Of a DNA stretch of 59,435 bases, positions 50,585-59,435 are shown in pieces. Position numbers and translations under genes: made by a program. The notes beneath the pieces are model-generated. The model saw only the letters and a list, made by a program, of their open reading frames with translations. It was not told where the DNA came from and ran no database searches. The DNA is taken from assembly GCA_021807105.1 (NCBI GenBank), contig JAKAPL010000018.1:1-59435 (forward strand). The letters run 5' to 3'. The stretch comes from Myxococcales bacterium (GTDB lineage: Bacteria > Myxococcota > Myxococcia > Myxococcales > JAKAPL01). Every line of letters starts with the position of its first letter. Positions within the stretch are counted from its first letter, which is position 1.

Positions 50585-52552
50585 ATGATCGCCCTCGCCC
50601 CCTACCTCCTCTGGATCCCGCTCCTCCCGCTCCTGGGCGCGCTCGTCCTCGGGACGGCCGGCCGGCGCTTCGGCAGGAGCGACGTGAACGTCGTGGCCTG
50701 CGGCACGGTGGCCGGCGCCCTCGTCCTCTCCCTCGTCGCGTTCGTCTCGGTCTGGCACGGCAGGACCCTGGTCTGGGTGCTCCCCTGGTTCTCGGCCGGC
50801 CGGATCCAGGTGACCGCCGGTCTCACCGCCGATCGCCTCACGGTGGTCCTGCTGCTCGTCGTCACCGGCATCAGCTTGCTGATCCACGTCTACAGCACCG
50901 GCTACATGGCGGGCGACCCCGGTTACGCCCGCTTCTTCTCCTTCCTGAACCTCTTCGTCGGGGCGATGGCCATCCTCGTCCTCGCGGACAACCTCGTCCT
51001 GCTCTTCATCGGCTGGGAGGGCGTAGGGCTCTGCTCCTACCTGCTCATCGGCTTCTGGTACGACGACGACGCGAAGGCCACGGCCGGCCGGAAGGCCTTC
51101 ATCGTCAACCGCGTGGGCGACTTCGGCTTCGGCCTCGCGGTCTTCGGCCTCCTCGCGCTGTACGGGAGCGCGAACTTCGGCGCCCTCCTGCGCGCCGCGA
51201 CCGCCTCGCCGCCCTCCGCGCTCCTGACCCACGGGATCTTCGCGGGCCTGACGATCCAGGGAGCGCTCACGATCATCGGCCTCTTCTTCCTGCTCGGCGT
51301 CACGGGGAAGAGCGCGCAGATCCCGCTCTACGTCTGGCTCCCCGACGCGATGGCTGGCCCGACCCCGGTCTCCGCCCTCATCCACGCGGCGACGATGGTC
51401 ACCGCCGGCGTCTACCTGATCTGCCGCATCTCCTTCCTCTTCGCCCTCGCCCCCGCGGCGATGCTCGCGGTCTCCCTCGTCGGCGGGATCACGGCCCTCT
51501 TCGCCGCGCTCATCGCCTTCGCCCAGAACGACATCAAGAAGGTCCTCGCCTACTCGACGATCTCCCAGCTCGGCTACATGGTCATGGCCACGGGCGTCGG
51601 CGCCTTCTGGGCCGCCATCCTCCACCTGGTCACCCATGCCTGCTTCAAGGCGCTCCTCTTCCTCGGCTCGGGGAGCGTGATCCACGGCCTGCACGGCGAG
51701 CAGGACATGCGGAAGATGGGCGGCCTGCGCAAGAGGCTCCCGCAGACCGCCTTCGCCTTCGGCGTCGCCACGGTCGCGATCACCGGCGTCCTCCCCCTCT
51801 CCGGCTTCTTCTCCAAGGACGCGATCCTGGGCCTCACCCTGGAGACGGGCAACCGCCTCTACCCCTGGGCGCCGTGGACACTCTATCTCCTGGGCTCGCT
51901 CGCGGCGCTCGGCACCGCCTTCTACATGTGGCGCCTCTGGGCGATGACCTTCGAGGGAGCCCCCCGGACCGAGGCCGCCGGAGCCGCGCACGAGGCGCCG
52001 CCCTCGATGGCGTGGGTGGACCACGCCCTGGCCTTCCTGTCGATCGTCACGCTCGGCCTGGGGCTCCCGCTCGCCGGCGGCGCCCCGCTCGAACGGTGGC
52101 TCGCCCCGGTCTTCTCGCCAGCCGTCCACCTCCTCCCCGGCCTCATCCTGCCGCGCGGCGAGGGCGTCCCGTGGGCGACCTACGGCGTCGCGCTCGCCCT
52201 CGCCTGGGGCGGCCTCGCCGTCGCATGGGCGCTCTACGTGGGCGCGGGACGGGCGCTGCCCGCGCGATTCGCCGGGGCGTTCCCCGGCCTCTACCGCCTC
52301 GTGGCGAACAAGTTCTACATCGATGAGCTGTACGCCTCGCTCATCGGGCGCCCCCTCTGGGGCGGCTCGCGGCTCTTCTGGCGGCTGCTGGACGCGGGGC
52401 TCGTGGACACGGTCCTCGTCCGCGGAACCGCCGCGACGGCCCAGGCGTTCTCACGCCGCGTCCTGAAGCCTTTCCAGGACGGCGACGCCCAGCGCTACGC
52501 GGCCGTCATGGCCCTGTCGGCGTTCGCGCTGCTCTTTTGGGTGCTCCGGTGA
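50585..52552 (+). CDS. nuoL: NADH-quinone oxidoreductase subunit L
   Basis: 655 aa, the usual size, with about 16 membrane helices. Conserved parts are LLFIGWEGVGLCSYLLIGFW, KAFIVNRVGDFGF, PLYVWLPDAMAGPTPVSALI and KKVLAYSTISQLGYM. It is the distal antiporter-like proton pump of the complex I membrane arm, with the long lateral helix near its C-terminus. The ATG lies 3 bp after the hairpin element and lacks a clear ribosome site. Its stop overlaps the nuoM GTG (GTGA). Confidence 0.95.
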   Translation: MIALAPYLLWIPLLPLLGALVLGTAGRRFGRSDVNVVACGTVAGALVLSLVAFVSVWHGRTLVWVLPWFSAGRIQVTAGLTADRLTVVLLLVVTGISLLIHVYSTGYMAGDPGYARFFSFLNLFVGAMAILVLADNLVLLFIGWEGVGLCSYLLIGFWYDDDAKATAGRKAFIVNRVGDFGFGLAVFGLLALYGSANFGALLRAATASPPSALLTHGIFAGLTIQGALTIIGLFFLLGVTGKSAQIPLYVWLPDAMAGPTPVSALIHAATMVTAGVYLICRISFLFALAPAAMLAVSLVGGITALFAALIAFAQNDIKKVLAYSTISQLGYMVMATGVGAFWAAILHLVTHACFKALLFLGSGSVIHGLHGEQDMRKMGGLRKRLPQTAFAFGVATVAITGVLPLSGFFSKDAILGLTLETGNRLYPWAPWTLYLLGSLAALGTAFYMWRLWAMTFEGAPRTEAAGAAHEAPPSMAWVDHALAFLSIVTLGLGLPLAGGAPLERWLAPVFSPAVHLLPGLILPRGEGVPWATYGVALALAWGGLAVAWALYVGAGRALPARFAGAFPGLYRLVANKFYIDELYASLIGRPLWGGSRLFWRLLDAGLVDTVLVRGTAATAQAFSRRVLKPFQDGDAQRYAAVMALSAFALLFWVLR

Positions 52553-54192
52553 ACGGCTTCCCCTGGCTCACGCTCCTCGTCTTCCTGCCGACCCTGGGGG
52601 CGATCTGCGTCGCCCTTCTGCCGCGCGAGGAGCACGGCCAGCAGCGCGCGGCGGGCCTCTTCTTCATGCTGGCGACCCTCGCGGTGGCCCTCGCCGTCGC
52701 CCTCCGCTTCGACGCCTCCCCGCTCGCCCCCGAGTTCCAGCTCCAGACGTTCGTGCCCTGGGTCCCGTCGCTCGGCATCGGCTACCACGTCGGCGTCGAC
52801 GGCATCGCGCTCGCCCTCATCCTCCTCACCGCCGCCCTGGGCCCCCTCGTCGTCCTCTCCGCCTACCGGGCGATCAAGGACCGGGTGAAGGAGTTCATCC
52901 TCTCGTTGCTCCTGCTCCAGACGGCGATGCTCGGCGCCTTCGTCTCCCTCGACCTCGTCCTCTTCTACGTCTTCTGGGAAGCGATGCTCCTGCCGATGGT
53001 CCTGCTCATCGGCGTCTGGGGGAGCGAGAGGCGCATCTGGGCCGCGGTCAAGTTCTTCCTCTACACCATGGCCGGCTCGCTCCTCATGCTGATCGCGATC
53101 CTCTACCTCTACTTCGCGCTCCCGGGCCCCGGCGGCCATACCTTCGACTACCTCGCGCTCCTCCCCCGCGCCCCGGGGCTCCCGCTCGCCGCCCAGCGCT
53201 GGCTCTTCCTCGCCTTCGCGGTCTCCTTCGCCATCAAGGTCCCGATGGTGCCGCTCCACACCTGGCTCCCCGACGCCCACACCGAGGCGCCGGCCGCGGG
53301 CTCGGTCGTCCTCGCCGGCGTCCTCCTCAAGATGGGCGCCTTCGGCTTCCTCCGGTACGCCTTCCCGCTCTTCCCCGACGGCGCCCTCGCCCTCCGGCCG
53401 CTGGTCACCCTCCTCGCGGTCATCGGGATCGTCTACGGCGCCCTGATGTGCCTCGCCCAGACGGACATGAAGCGGCTCGTCGCCTACTCCTCGGTCTCCC
53501 ACCTGGGCTTCGTGATGCTCGGCCTCTCCGCCCTGACCGTCGAGGGACTCACGGGCGGCATCTACCAGATGCTCAACCACGGGGTCTCGACCGGGGCGCT
53601 CTTCATCCTCGTCGGCATCCTCTACGAGCGGCGCCACACCCGCGCGATGGCCGACTACGGCGGCATCGCGAAGGCCGTGCCCGCGCTCGCCGCGGTCTGG
53701 ATGATCGTGACGCTCGCCTCGGTCGGCCTGCCCGGGACCAACGGCTTCGTCGGAGAGTTCCTCATCCTCGCGGGCGCCTGGAACTCGCGCCTCCACGCCG
53801 CGCCGTGGGTCGCCGCGATCGGCGCCACGGGCGTGATCCTCGGCGCGGTCTACATGCTCTGGATGTACCAGCGCGTCTTCCTCGGCCCCGCGCGCCCGGC
53901 GGCCCACCCGATCTCCGATCTCTCCTTGCGCGAGTGGATCGTGCTCGCGCCGTTCCTCGCCGCGATCGGGGTGATGGGCGTCTCCCCCCAGCCCTTCCTC
54001 GACCGGATCGAACCGGCCGCGCAGCGGCTCGTCGACCGCCTCTCCGTCCGCCACGCCGGGGAGGTGGGCACGCCGCCCCCCTCGGTCCTGCGCGGCGACC
54101 TCGTGGCGCCGCCCCTGCCCTCGCGCCGGCCGCCGCGCCTCACCCCCGAGCTGCTCCGGCGCCTGCGGCAACACCGCCACCCTCCCCGGTAA
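52549..54192 (+). CDS. nuoM: NADH-quinone oxidoreductase subunit M
   Basis: 547 aa from GTG at 52549, overlapping nuoL by 4 nt; an in-frame start at 52537 would extend into nuoL. Motifs: FYVFWEAMLLPMVLLIGVWG with its conserved Glu, HTWLPDAHTEAPAAGSV and KRLVAYSSVSHLGFVMLGLS. It is the middle antiporter-like subunit. The C-terminal 50 residues are an Arg/Pro-rich extension beyond the usual end. Confidence 0.95.
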   Translation: MNGFPWLTLLVFLPTLGAICVALLPREEHGQQRAAGLFFMLATLAVALAVALRFDASPLAPEFQLQTFVPWVPSLGIGYHVGVDGIALALILLTAALGPLVVLSAYRAIKDRVKEFILSLLLLQTAMLGAFVSLDLVLFYVFWEAMLLPMVLLIGVWGSERRIWAAVKFFLYTMAGSLLMLIAILYLYFALPGPGGHTFDYLALLPRAPGLPLAAQRWLFLAFAVSFAIKVPMVPLHTWLPDAHTEAPAAGSVVLAGVLLKMGAFGFLRYAFPLFPDGALALRPLVTLLAVIGIVYGALMCLAQTDMKRLVAYSSVSHLGFVMLGLSALTVEGLTGGIYQMLNHGVSTGALFILVGILYERRHTRAMADYGGIAKAVPALAAVWMIVTLASVGLPGTNGFVGEFLILAGAWNSRLHAAPWVAAIGATGVILGAVYMLWMYQRVFLGPARPAAHPISDLSLREWIVLAPFLAAIGVMGVSPQPFLDRIEPAAQRLVDRLSVRHAGEVGTPPPSVLRGDLVAPPLPSRRPPRLTPELLRRLRQHRHPPR

Positions 54193-54198
54193 CCCGTC

Positions 54199-55674
54199 AT
54201 GCCCGTCTCGCTGGCCGACATCCTCGCGCTGCTCCCGGAGATCCTCCTCTCCCTGGGCGCCCTGCTGCTCATGATGACCGAGGTCTTCCTCGCGGGCGCG
54301 CGGCGCGGCTACCAGGCGCTCCTCGCCGCGCTCTTCACCGCGGCCGCCTTCGCCGCCTTCCTCGCCCAGCGGGGCGGGGGGCCGCGCGTCCTCTTCGGGG
54401 GCTTCGCCGTGTCGGACGGCTTCGCGCTCTTCGCGGGCGCGACGATCTGCGCGGGCCTCCTGGTGACGGTGGTGCTGGGGGCGGGCTTCCTCGCGCCGCG
54501 CTCGGCCGAGCGCGGGGAGTTCTACGCGCTCGCCCTGCTCGCCGCCGCGGGGATGTGCCTGCTCGTTCGGGCGGAGGACCTCCTCTTCGTCTTCATCGCC
54601 TTAGAGCTGATGTCCGTCCCGACGTACGCGCTCGTCGCCTACCTGCGCACCGGGGACCGTCCCTCGGAGGCCGCGTTCAAGTACTTCCTCCTCGGGGCCT
54701 TCTCCTCGGCCCTCTTCCTCTACGGGGCGGCGCTCGTCTTCGGCGCGACGGGCAGGACGTCGCTCTCCGGGATCGCCGCGGCGGGCGGGGGCAAGCTCCT
54801 GCTCGCCGGCCTCGCCCTCGTGATCGCCGGCCTCTCCTTCAAGATCGCCGCGGTCCCTTTCCACATGTGGGCCCCGGACGTCTACGAGGGCGCGTCGACC
54901 CCGGTGACGGCCTTCATGGCGGTCGGCGTCAAGGCGGCCTCCTTCGCGGTCCTGACACGCATCCTGGTGACCGCCTTCGGCGCCCCGGCGCTCGCCGCCG
55001 TCTGGCAGCCGCTCGTCGTCGCGCTCGCGCTGCTGACGATGGTCTTCGGGAACCTCCTCGCCCTCACCCAGCGCAACGTCAAGCGGATGCTCGCGTACTC
55101 CTCGGTCGCCCACGCGGGCTACCTGCTCGTCGCCGTCGCCGCCGCCTCGCGCGGCTTCTCCGGCCCCTCGGCGCGAGGCGAGGCCGTCTCGAGCCTGCTC
55201 TTCTACCTAGCCGCCTACACCCTCACCACGGCCGGCGCGTTCGGCGCCCTCGCGGCCCTCGAACGGATGGGACCGGACCCGCAGCCGTGGGACCTCGACC
55301 GGTTCGCCGGCCTCGCGAAGAGGCGGCCGTGGGCGGCGGCGGCGACGGCGATGTTGATGCTCTCGCTCGCCGGCATCCCCCCCACCGTGGGGTTCATCGG
55401 CAAGCTCCTCGTCTTCAAGGCCGCGGTCGACGCCGGGCTCGTCCCCCTCGCGATCGCCGGCGTCCTCGCCTCGGTCGTCGGGCTCTATTACTACCTGCGG
55501 GTGGTCGTCGTGATGTACATGCAGCCCGCCCCGCTGGGCAGCGTCCCGACCCCCGCCTCCTGGCCGCTCGACCTGGTCCTGGTCGCGACCGCGACGCTCG
55601 TGCTCCTCTTCGGCCTCGCCCCCGCCGGCCTCGCGAACGCCGCGCTCTCGTCGACCGGCCTGCTGGGGGGCTGA
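54199..55674 (+). CDS. nuoN: NADH-quinone oxidoreductase subunit N
   Basis: 491 aa with about 14 membrane helices. Motifs: FIALELMSVPTYALVAYLR, SEAAFKYFLLGAFSSALFLY, FHMWAPDVYEGASTPVTAFM and KRMLAYSSVAHAGYLLVA. It is the proximal antiporter-like subunit of the membrane arm. It starts 6 bp after nuoM and is the last gene of this nuo run. Confidence 0.95.
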   Translation: MPVSLADILALLPEILLSLGALLLMMTEVFLAGARRGYQALLAALFTAAAFAAFLAQRGGGPRVLFGGFAVSDGFALFAGATICAGLLVTVVLGAGFLAPRSAERGEFYALALLAAAGMCLLVRAEDLLFVFIALELMSVPTYALVAYLRTGDRPSEAAFKYFLLGAFSSALFLYGAALVFGATGRTSLSGIAAAGGGKLLLAGLALVIAGLSFKIAAVPFHMWAPDVYEGASTPVTAFMAVGVKAASFAVLTRILVTAFGAPALAAVWQPLVVALALLTMVFGNLLALTQRNVKRMLAYSSVAHAGYLLVAVAAASRGFSGPSARGEAVSSLLFYLAAYTLTTAGAFGALAALERMGPDPQPWDLDRFAGLAKRRPWAAAATAMLMLSLAGIPPTVGFIGKLLVFKAAVDAGLVPLAIAGVLASVVGLYYYLRVVVVMYMQPAPLGSVPTPASWPLDLVLVATATLVLLFGLAPAGLANAALSSTGLLGG

Positions 55675-55694
55675 TCCACCGCTTCCGTTTCCCC

Positions 55695-55719
55695 GGGAGC
55701 GCCGGCGTCCCGCCGGCCT
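55695..55719. repeat. REP-like hairpin element, copy 2
   Basis: Core GCCGGCG-TCC-CGCCGGC gives a 7-bp stem with a 3-nt loop. It differs from 38338-38362 at one position. It is 21 bp after the nuoN stop, where it could act as an mRNA 3-prime hairpin. Confidence 0.85.
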
Positions 55720-56041
55720 GGTGGCCCCGCCGATGCTCGGCCTGCTCCCGGAGGGACGAGTGGGGGGCCCGGCGGGCCCAGTTGCGCCTGCATCCCGTGG
55801 GCTCTCGTGGGACTTACGGACGGGACGCCCCGAGCTGAAGATTCGGAGCAGGCCGGGGGCGGGCTGCGGCGACCGGAGGGAGCGCAGCGGGGCGAGGCTG
55901 CGAAAGTCGCTGGACACAAAACCGGGCGACGTGTGACGAGGTGACGTGTCGCGGGAAGCCGCACGCGTACGCGGCCGGAGCCGCTTGCGTGGCCGGGCTG
56001 TGCGAGTGCGTCATCGGCGGGACGGACTCCGCGCGGGGTAG

Positions 56042-56063
56042 GGTGACGGACAACCGGATTCGC
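56042..56063. repeat. 22-bp dispersed repeat, copy 2
   Basis: Identical to 38479-38500. It lies in the spacer between nuoN and the hybrid kinase, and flanking bases do not match the other copy. Confidence 0.85.
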
Positions 56064-56164
56064 GGAAAGGGCCGTCCCCGTTCCCGAGCAACCTTCCCGA
56101 GGCCCCGTGTCCGAAGGGGTTCAGGGTCTCGGGCGCGGGAGCGAGCTTTCCCGGAAGTCGTCGA

Positions 56165-58186
56165 TCACCCCGCGTCGAGGATCTCGCGGACCTTCCTCGC
56201 CAGGGCCGCCGGGTCGATCGGCTTCTCCATCCGGGCGACCCTCCCCGCCGGCGGCGCGCCGGCCTCGTCCTCCTCGCGGGGATAGCCCGAGAGATAGACG
56301 ACCTTGATCCCAGCCCGGTCCTCGCGCAGCCGGGCCACGAGGTCGGGGCCGGAGAGGCCGGGCATGACCACGTCGGTCAGGACGAGCTGGATCGGATCCC
56401 GCCGCTCCCTCGCCCGGACGAGCGCCTCGGCGCCGTCGCGCGCGGTGATGACCTGGTAGCCCTGCCCGGAGAGCACCTTGGCGAGGAGCTTGAGCAGCCC
56501 GACGTCGTCCTCCGCGACGAGGATCGTCTCGCTCCCCCGGGGGAGCGGCGCGGCGGCGGGCGCGGCGGCCTCCTCGGCCTCCTCCCTCGCCTCGGGCAGA
56601 TCGATCTCGAAGGTCGTCCCCTGGCCGACCTCGCTCCGAACCCGCAGGCTGCCGCCGCTCTGCTGCACGATCCCGTAGACGATCGCGAGGCCGAGGCCTG
56701 TCCCCTTCCCCGGCCCCTTGGTCGTGAAGAAGGGCTCGAAGATGTGCTGGAGGACCTCCCCGCTCATCCCCGTCCCCGTGTCGGCGACCGAGAGGCGCAC
56801 GTGGGGACCGGGCTTCACGTCGTGGCTGCCCCCGGCGAAGCCCCCGTCGAGGTCGACATCCTCGGCCTTGATCGCGATCGTGCCCCCGTGGGGCATCGCG
56901 TCGCGGGCGTTGACCGCGAGGTTCATGACGAGCTGGTCGATCGCGCCCGCGTCGACCTTGACGAGCCGCTTGGCCGGGCACTCGATCGTCAGCGTCACGT
57001 CGTCGCCGAGCAGCCGTCCGAGCATCTTCTGCTGCCCGGAGAGGATCGGCGCGAGCTCGATGACCTTTGGCTCGGATGGCTGCCGCCGCGAGAAGGCGAG
57101 GAGCTGCCGCGTCAGGGCCGCGGCGCGCTCGCCGGCCTCCTTCACCTCCGTCAGGTCCTCGCGCAGCGGGCTGCCCGGCGGGAGATCGTCCACGGCGAGC
57201 CGCGTGTACGAGAGGATCACCGAGAGGAGGTTGTTGAAGTCGTGGGCGACTCCCCCCGCGAGCCGGCCGACCGCCTCCATCTTCTGCGCCTGCCGGAACT
57301 CGGCCTCGAGGAGCTTCTTCTCCGTGATGTCGCGGCAGAAGACCACCGCCATCGCCCCCTCGCCCGGCAGCTCCATCGGGACGGAGATCGACTCCACCCA
57401 GCGGGCGCGCCCGTCGCGATCGGCGATCCGCATCTCGCGCATCGGGTTCGCCCTGCCCGTCGCGAGGATCTCGGAGCGCCGCCGGATATCCTCCGCCTCG
57501 TCCGCGTGGACGAGATCGAAGATCGACAGGCCGAGCAGCTTTTCGAGCGGGATCCCGAAGAGGGCGACCGTCGCCGGGTTCGCGAAGACGACCTTCGAGT
57601 CCCGATGGCCGAAGACCGCGTCCGGGACCAAGTTGACGAGCGCCCAAAAGCTCTCGTTCGCCTGGTCCCCGTACGCCTGCGCGATCCGCCTCTTCGTCAC
57701 GACGTCCAGCCCCATCCAGAAGACCCCGCCGGTGGCCGCGAGGAACGCGACCACGAGGAACCATCGGGTGGCGGGCAGGAGCGGCGGGAGGTGTGGGTCG
57801 AGGATCCCGTAGACGAGGATCCCGAGCGCGTCGACGAGGCAGACGGCGAGGATGGGCCGCACGGCTCGGCCGCGCAGGTAGAGGATGGCGCCCATGGCGG
57901 CGAGGAAGGGGCCGAGGGCGACCGTGTCGTAGACGGCCGCGAGCGGCGTCCAGAGGGCGCCGGTCGCGCAAGCGACGATCGAGACGACGAGGAGCACGAC
58001 CGCCCGGTCCCGCCGCCCACGGCGGATCAGGAGGAGCGCGGCGAACGCGGCGGCGTTGACGATCGCGGCGATCCAGACCATCGCCGTGATCGCGCCGTTC
58101 GGCATGAGGACCAGGCCCGCGAAGAAGAGGGCGAGGGTGACGCCCGTGAGGGCGACGGCGAGCCGCTTGAGGCCGGGCGAGTCCAT
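56165..58186 (-). CDS. hybrid sensor histidine kinase with membrane input domain, PAS and receiver
   Basis: 673 aa from ATG at 58186; the open frame extends upstream to 58324 without a better start. Five or six membrane helices (about 8-160) come first. A PAS domain follows (about 180-295; [20 protein letters not shown], ending FCRDITEKK). Then a HisKA box with H315 ([15 protein letters not shown]) and HATPase_c ([31 protein letters not shown]). A C-terminal receiver has D605 ([10 protein letters not shown]) and the late conserved Lys (MEKPID). No response regulator with an output domain is adjacent, so it is an orphan feeding a phosphorelay elsewhere. Confidence 0.93.
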   Translation of the reverse strand: MDSPGLKRLAVALTGVTLALFFAGLVLMPNGAITAMVWIAAIVNAAAFAALLLIRRGRRDRAVVLLVVSIVACATGALWTPLAAVYDTVALGPFLAAMGAILYLRGRAVRPILAVCLVDALGILVYGILDPHLPPLLPATRWFLVVAFLAATGGVFWMGLDVVTKRRIAQAYGDQANESFWALVNLVPDAVFGHRDSKVVFANPATVALFGIPLEKLLGLSIFDLVHADEAEDIRRRSEILATGRANPMREMRIADRDGRARWVESISVPMELPGEGAMAVVFCRDITEKKLLEAEFRQAQKMEAVGRLAGGVAHDFNNLLSVILSYTRLAVDDLPPGSPLREDLTEVKEAGERAAALTRQLLAFSRRQPSEPKVIELAPILSGQQKMLGRLLGDDVTLTIECPAKRLVKVDAGAIDQLVMNLAVNARDAMPHGGTIAIKAEDVDLDGGFAGGSHDVKPGPHVRLSVADTGTGMSGEVLQHIFEPFFTTKGPGKGTGLGLAIVYGIVQQSGGSLRVRSEVGQGTTFEIDLPEAREEAEEAAAPAAAPLPRGSETILVAEDDVGLLKLLAKVLSGQGYQVITARDGAEALVRARERRDPIQLVLTDVVMPGLSGPDLVARLREDRAGIKVVYLSGYPREEDEAGAPPAGRVARMEKPIDPAALARKVREILDAG

Positions 58187-59130
58187 GGGTCTTTGCGGCA
58201 GCGTCAAGGCACGATTCTCCGTTGAACCCTCTCCGCGACAGGTGGTTAGCAAGAACCGAGCCGGGCTCGACGGTCCCGGAACCATTGGGAATTGGAGAGG
58301 GAAAGAGGCAAGGCGACCGCGCACACTTTGCGGGAGAGCTTTTCAGAATGCAACCGGGGCGGGGCGTCCCCGATCCATCCGTAAGCCCGTCTTATTCACG
58401 GTACGGCGTAGCGAGGCGTTCGAGACCGCGAGCCGAGAAGGGCAAGCGAGAGCAACGACCGACGAGGCGTCGCGTAAAGCACCTCCCCAAGCCCGTCTTA
58501 TTCACGGTACGGCGTAGCGAGGCGTTCGAGACCGCAGCCGAGAAGGGCAAGCGCAGCAACGACCGACGAGGCGTGCGTAAAGCACGCCGCAGGAGGAAGG
58601 AGCGAGCACGCCCTTCGCAGGCGCGGGATCGGACGCCGCAGCAGCCGGACCGTGAATAAGACGGGCTAAGTCGTTTGGAGGGTGGCAAGCCCACCGCGAG
58701 GAGGTACGGAGCGAGCACACCCCCCCATGTCGTTGTAGGGGTGGCAAGCCCCCCTTCGGGAGGCGCGGGATCGGACGCCGCAGCAGCCGGACCGTGAATA
58801 AGACGGGCTGAGGAGCGAGCACACCCCGAAGCTGGCAGCTCGCTCCCCCCGTGTCCAGCCCTTGCTGCACGCGGCCCCTCCTGCCCGTTCCACGTCCCCA
58901 CCGGACATGGTCCCGACGCCGCGCCGTTCGCGCACCCCGCGTTCCCTCGCGCAGCCCTCCTCTTTGACCTCTCGACATCGCTGACCCCTTGAAACCCGCG
59001 GGGACGCCTGGCGGGATCGGGGTGCCGGTGACGAACGAAGCTGGCGGCAGGAGCGCGGACTTCCTGGCGCCCGCGGAGAGGCGTGGGGGCATTGGGGGCG
59101 TTGGTGACGGACGTCCAGCTTCACCGGCGG
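58187..59130. other. spacer upstream of the hybrid kinase, without a supported gene
   Basis: About 0.95 kb. The part 58383-58809 is built of nested direct and inverted repeats (separate entry). From 58830 to 59130 I see nothing beyond GC-rich sequence. Open frames on both strands read through the repeats and show no family signature. Confidence 0.65.
58383..58809. repeat. nested direct and inverted repeats
   Basis: Two direct copies of about 100 bp start at 58383 and 58489 and differ mainly by single-base indels. Two identical 47-bp copies lie at 58621-58667 and 58763-58809. The 47-bp copies end in the reverse complement of the start of the 100-bp copies (AGCCCGTCTTATTCACGGT), so the block can fold into large hairpins. 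GGAGCGAGCAC and GGTGGCAAGCCC recur between them. A 20-bp piece is also found inverted at 23765-23784. Confidence 0.9.
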
Positions 59131-59435
59131 GCCTGCCCCCATCGCTCGCGGGGCCGTCCCCGTCCTTGACGGATTCGTCCCCTTCGTCGAGGAACCCGTC
59201 CCCTTCGTCGAGGAACCCGTCCCCTTCGTCGAGGAACCCGTCCCCTTCGTCGACGGACCCGTCCCCTTCGTCGACGGACCCGTCCCATTCGTCGAGGAAC
59301 CCGTCCCATTCGTCGAGGAACCCGTCCCATTCGTCGACGAGCCTGCTCCCTTGCTTGAGGAGCGCGTCCCCATCGCTCGCGGGGCCGTCCCCTTCCTTGA
59401 CGGGTTCGTCCCCTTCGTCGACGGGCGCGTTCCCG
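59131..59435. repeat. 21-bp tandem repeat array 4 (about 14 units, cut by window edge)
   Basis: Units of 21 bp in phase, running off the right edge, with a core of GTCCCCTTCGTCGAGGAAC and drifted units at both ends. The plus frame reads VPFVEEP with conservative changes (E/D, V/L, F/I/L, one silent Pro change). The complementary minus frame reads LDEGDGF. There is no start codon in the plus frame after the TGA at 59105, so I do not call a gene. Confidence 0.95.

Larger units (their letters stand above)
55675..56164. other. 490-bp spacer downstream of nuoN, without a supported gene
   Basis: Convergent end of nuoN and the hybrid kinase. It contains a REP-like hairpin (55695-55719), a second copy of the 22-bp dispersed repeat (56042-56063) and otherwise only GC-rich sequence. 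I see no clear U-tailed terminator. Confidence 0.6.

Overview
The window is very GC-rich DNA with tightly packed operons. It is most likely from the Myxococcota (former Deltaproteobacteria). The main evidence is one operon carrying homologues of the Myxococcus xanthus Glt/Nfs focal-adhesion machinery, plus several FHA-TPR and zinc-ribbon/GYF proteins of the kind common in that phylum. I see no rRNA, tRNA, CRISPR array, phage or intact insertion sequence.

Layout. (1) 680-20503, minus strand: a nine-gene run in the order gltA, gltB, gltC, gltD, gltE, gltF (cglF), gltG, gltI, gltJ. It covers outer-membrane barrels, periplasmic TPR proteins, a TPR lipoprotein, two inner-membrane TonB-like proteins and a giant TPR scaffold. 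No motor genes (aglRQS) are present. (2) 21182-24921: a small lipoprotein, msrB, an outer-membrane protein, a membrane protein of unknown role, and tatC with tatA/B. (3) 25003-29547: a class A penicillin-binding protein facing a NarL-type two-component pair. (4) 29548-32606, minus: hemH, hemY and a pgeF/yfiH gene with an apparent one-base frameshift. (5) 32837-37762: thioredoxin, then a minus-strand ABC system resembling GldA/GldF/GldG followed by a DUF4340 protein. (6) 39049-40077: a deoxyhypusine-synthase-family enzyme. (7) 40293-47455, minus: cpaB, tadB, tadC, two FHA membrane proteins and xseA, a Tad fragment without ATPase, secretin or pilin. (8) 47700-55674, plus: nuoE, F, J, K, L, M, N, a partial complex I operon. 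A 186-bp hairpin element lies between nuoK and nuoL. (9) 56165-58186, minus: a hybrid histidine kinase.

The long spacers are not featureless. Four of them (1-338, 20653-21089, 38374-38463, 59131-59435) hold tandem arrays with unrelated sequences but the same 21-bp period. In at least three, one frame reads as a coiled-coil-like heptad (IEAMRRR; LAQTAAR; EVDLIDD). The third array contains a perfect 46-bp palindrome. Two arrays flank the glt cluster. Shorter dispersed repeats recur at 23765, 38338, 38479, 55695, 56042 and 58383-58809.

Taken together the region joins envelope functions (gliding or spore-coat type trans-envelope machine, Tat export, peptidoglycan synthesis, Tad, ABC system) with respiration and haem synthesis. 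Family assignments rest on residue patterns read by eye; no database search was possible.
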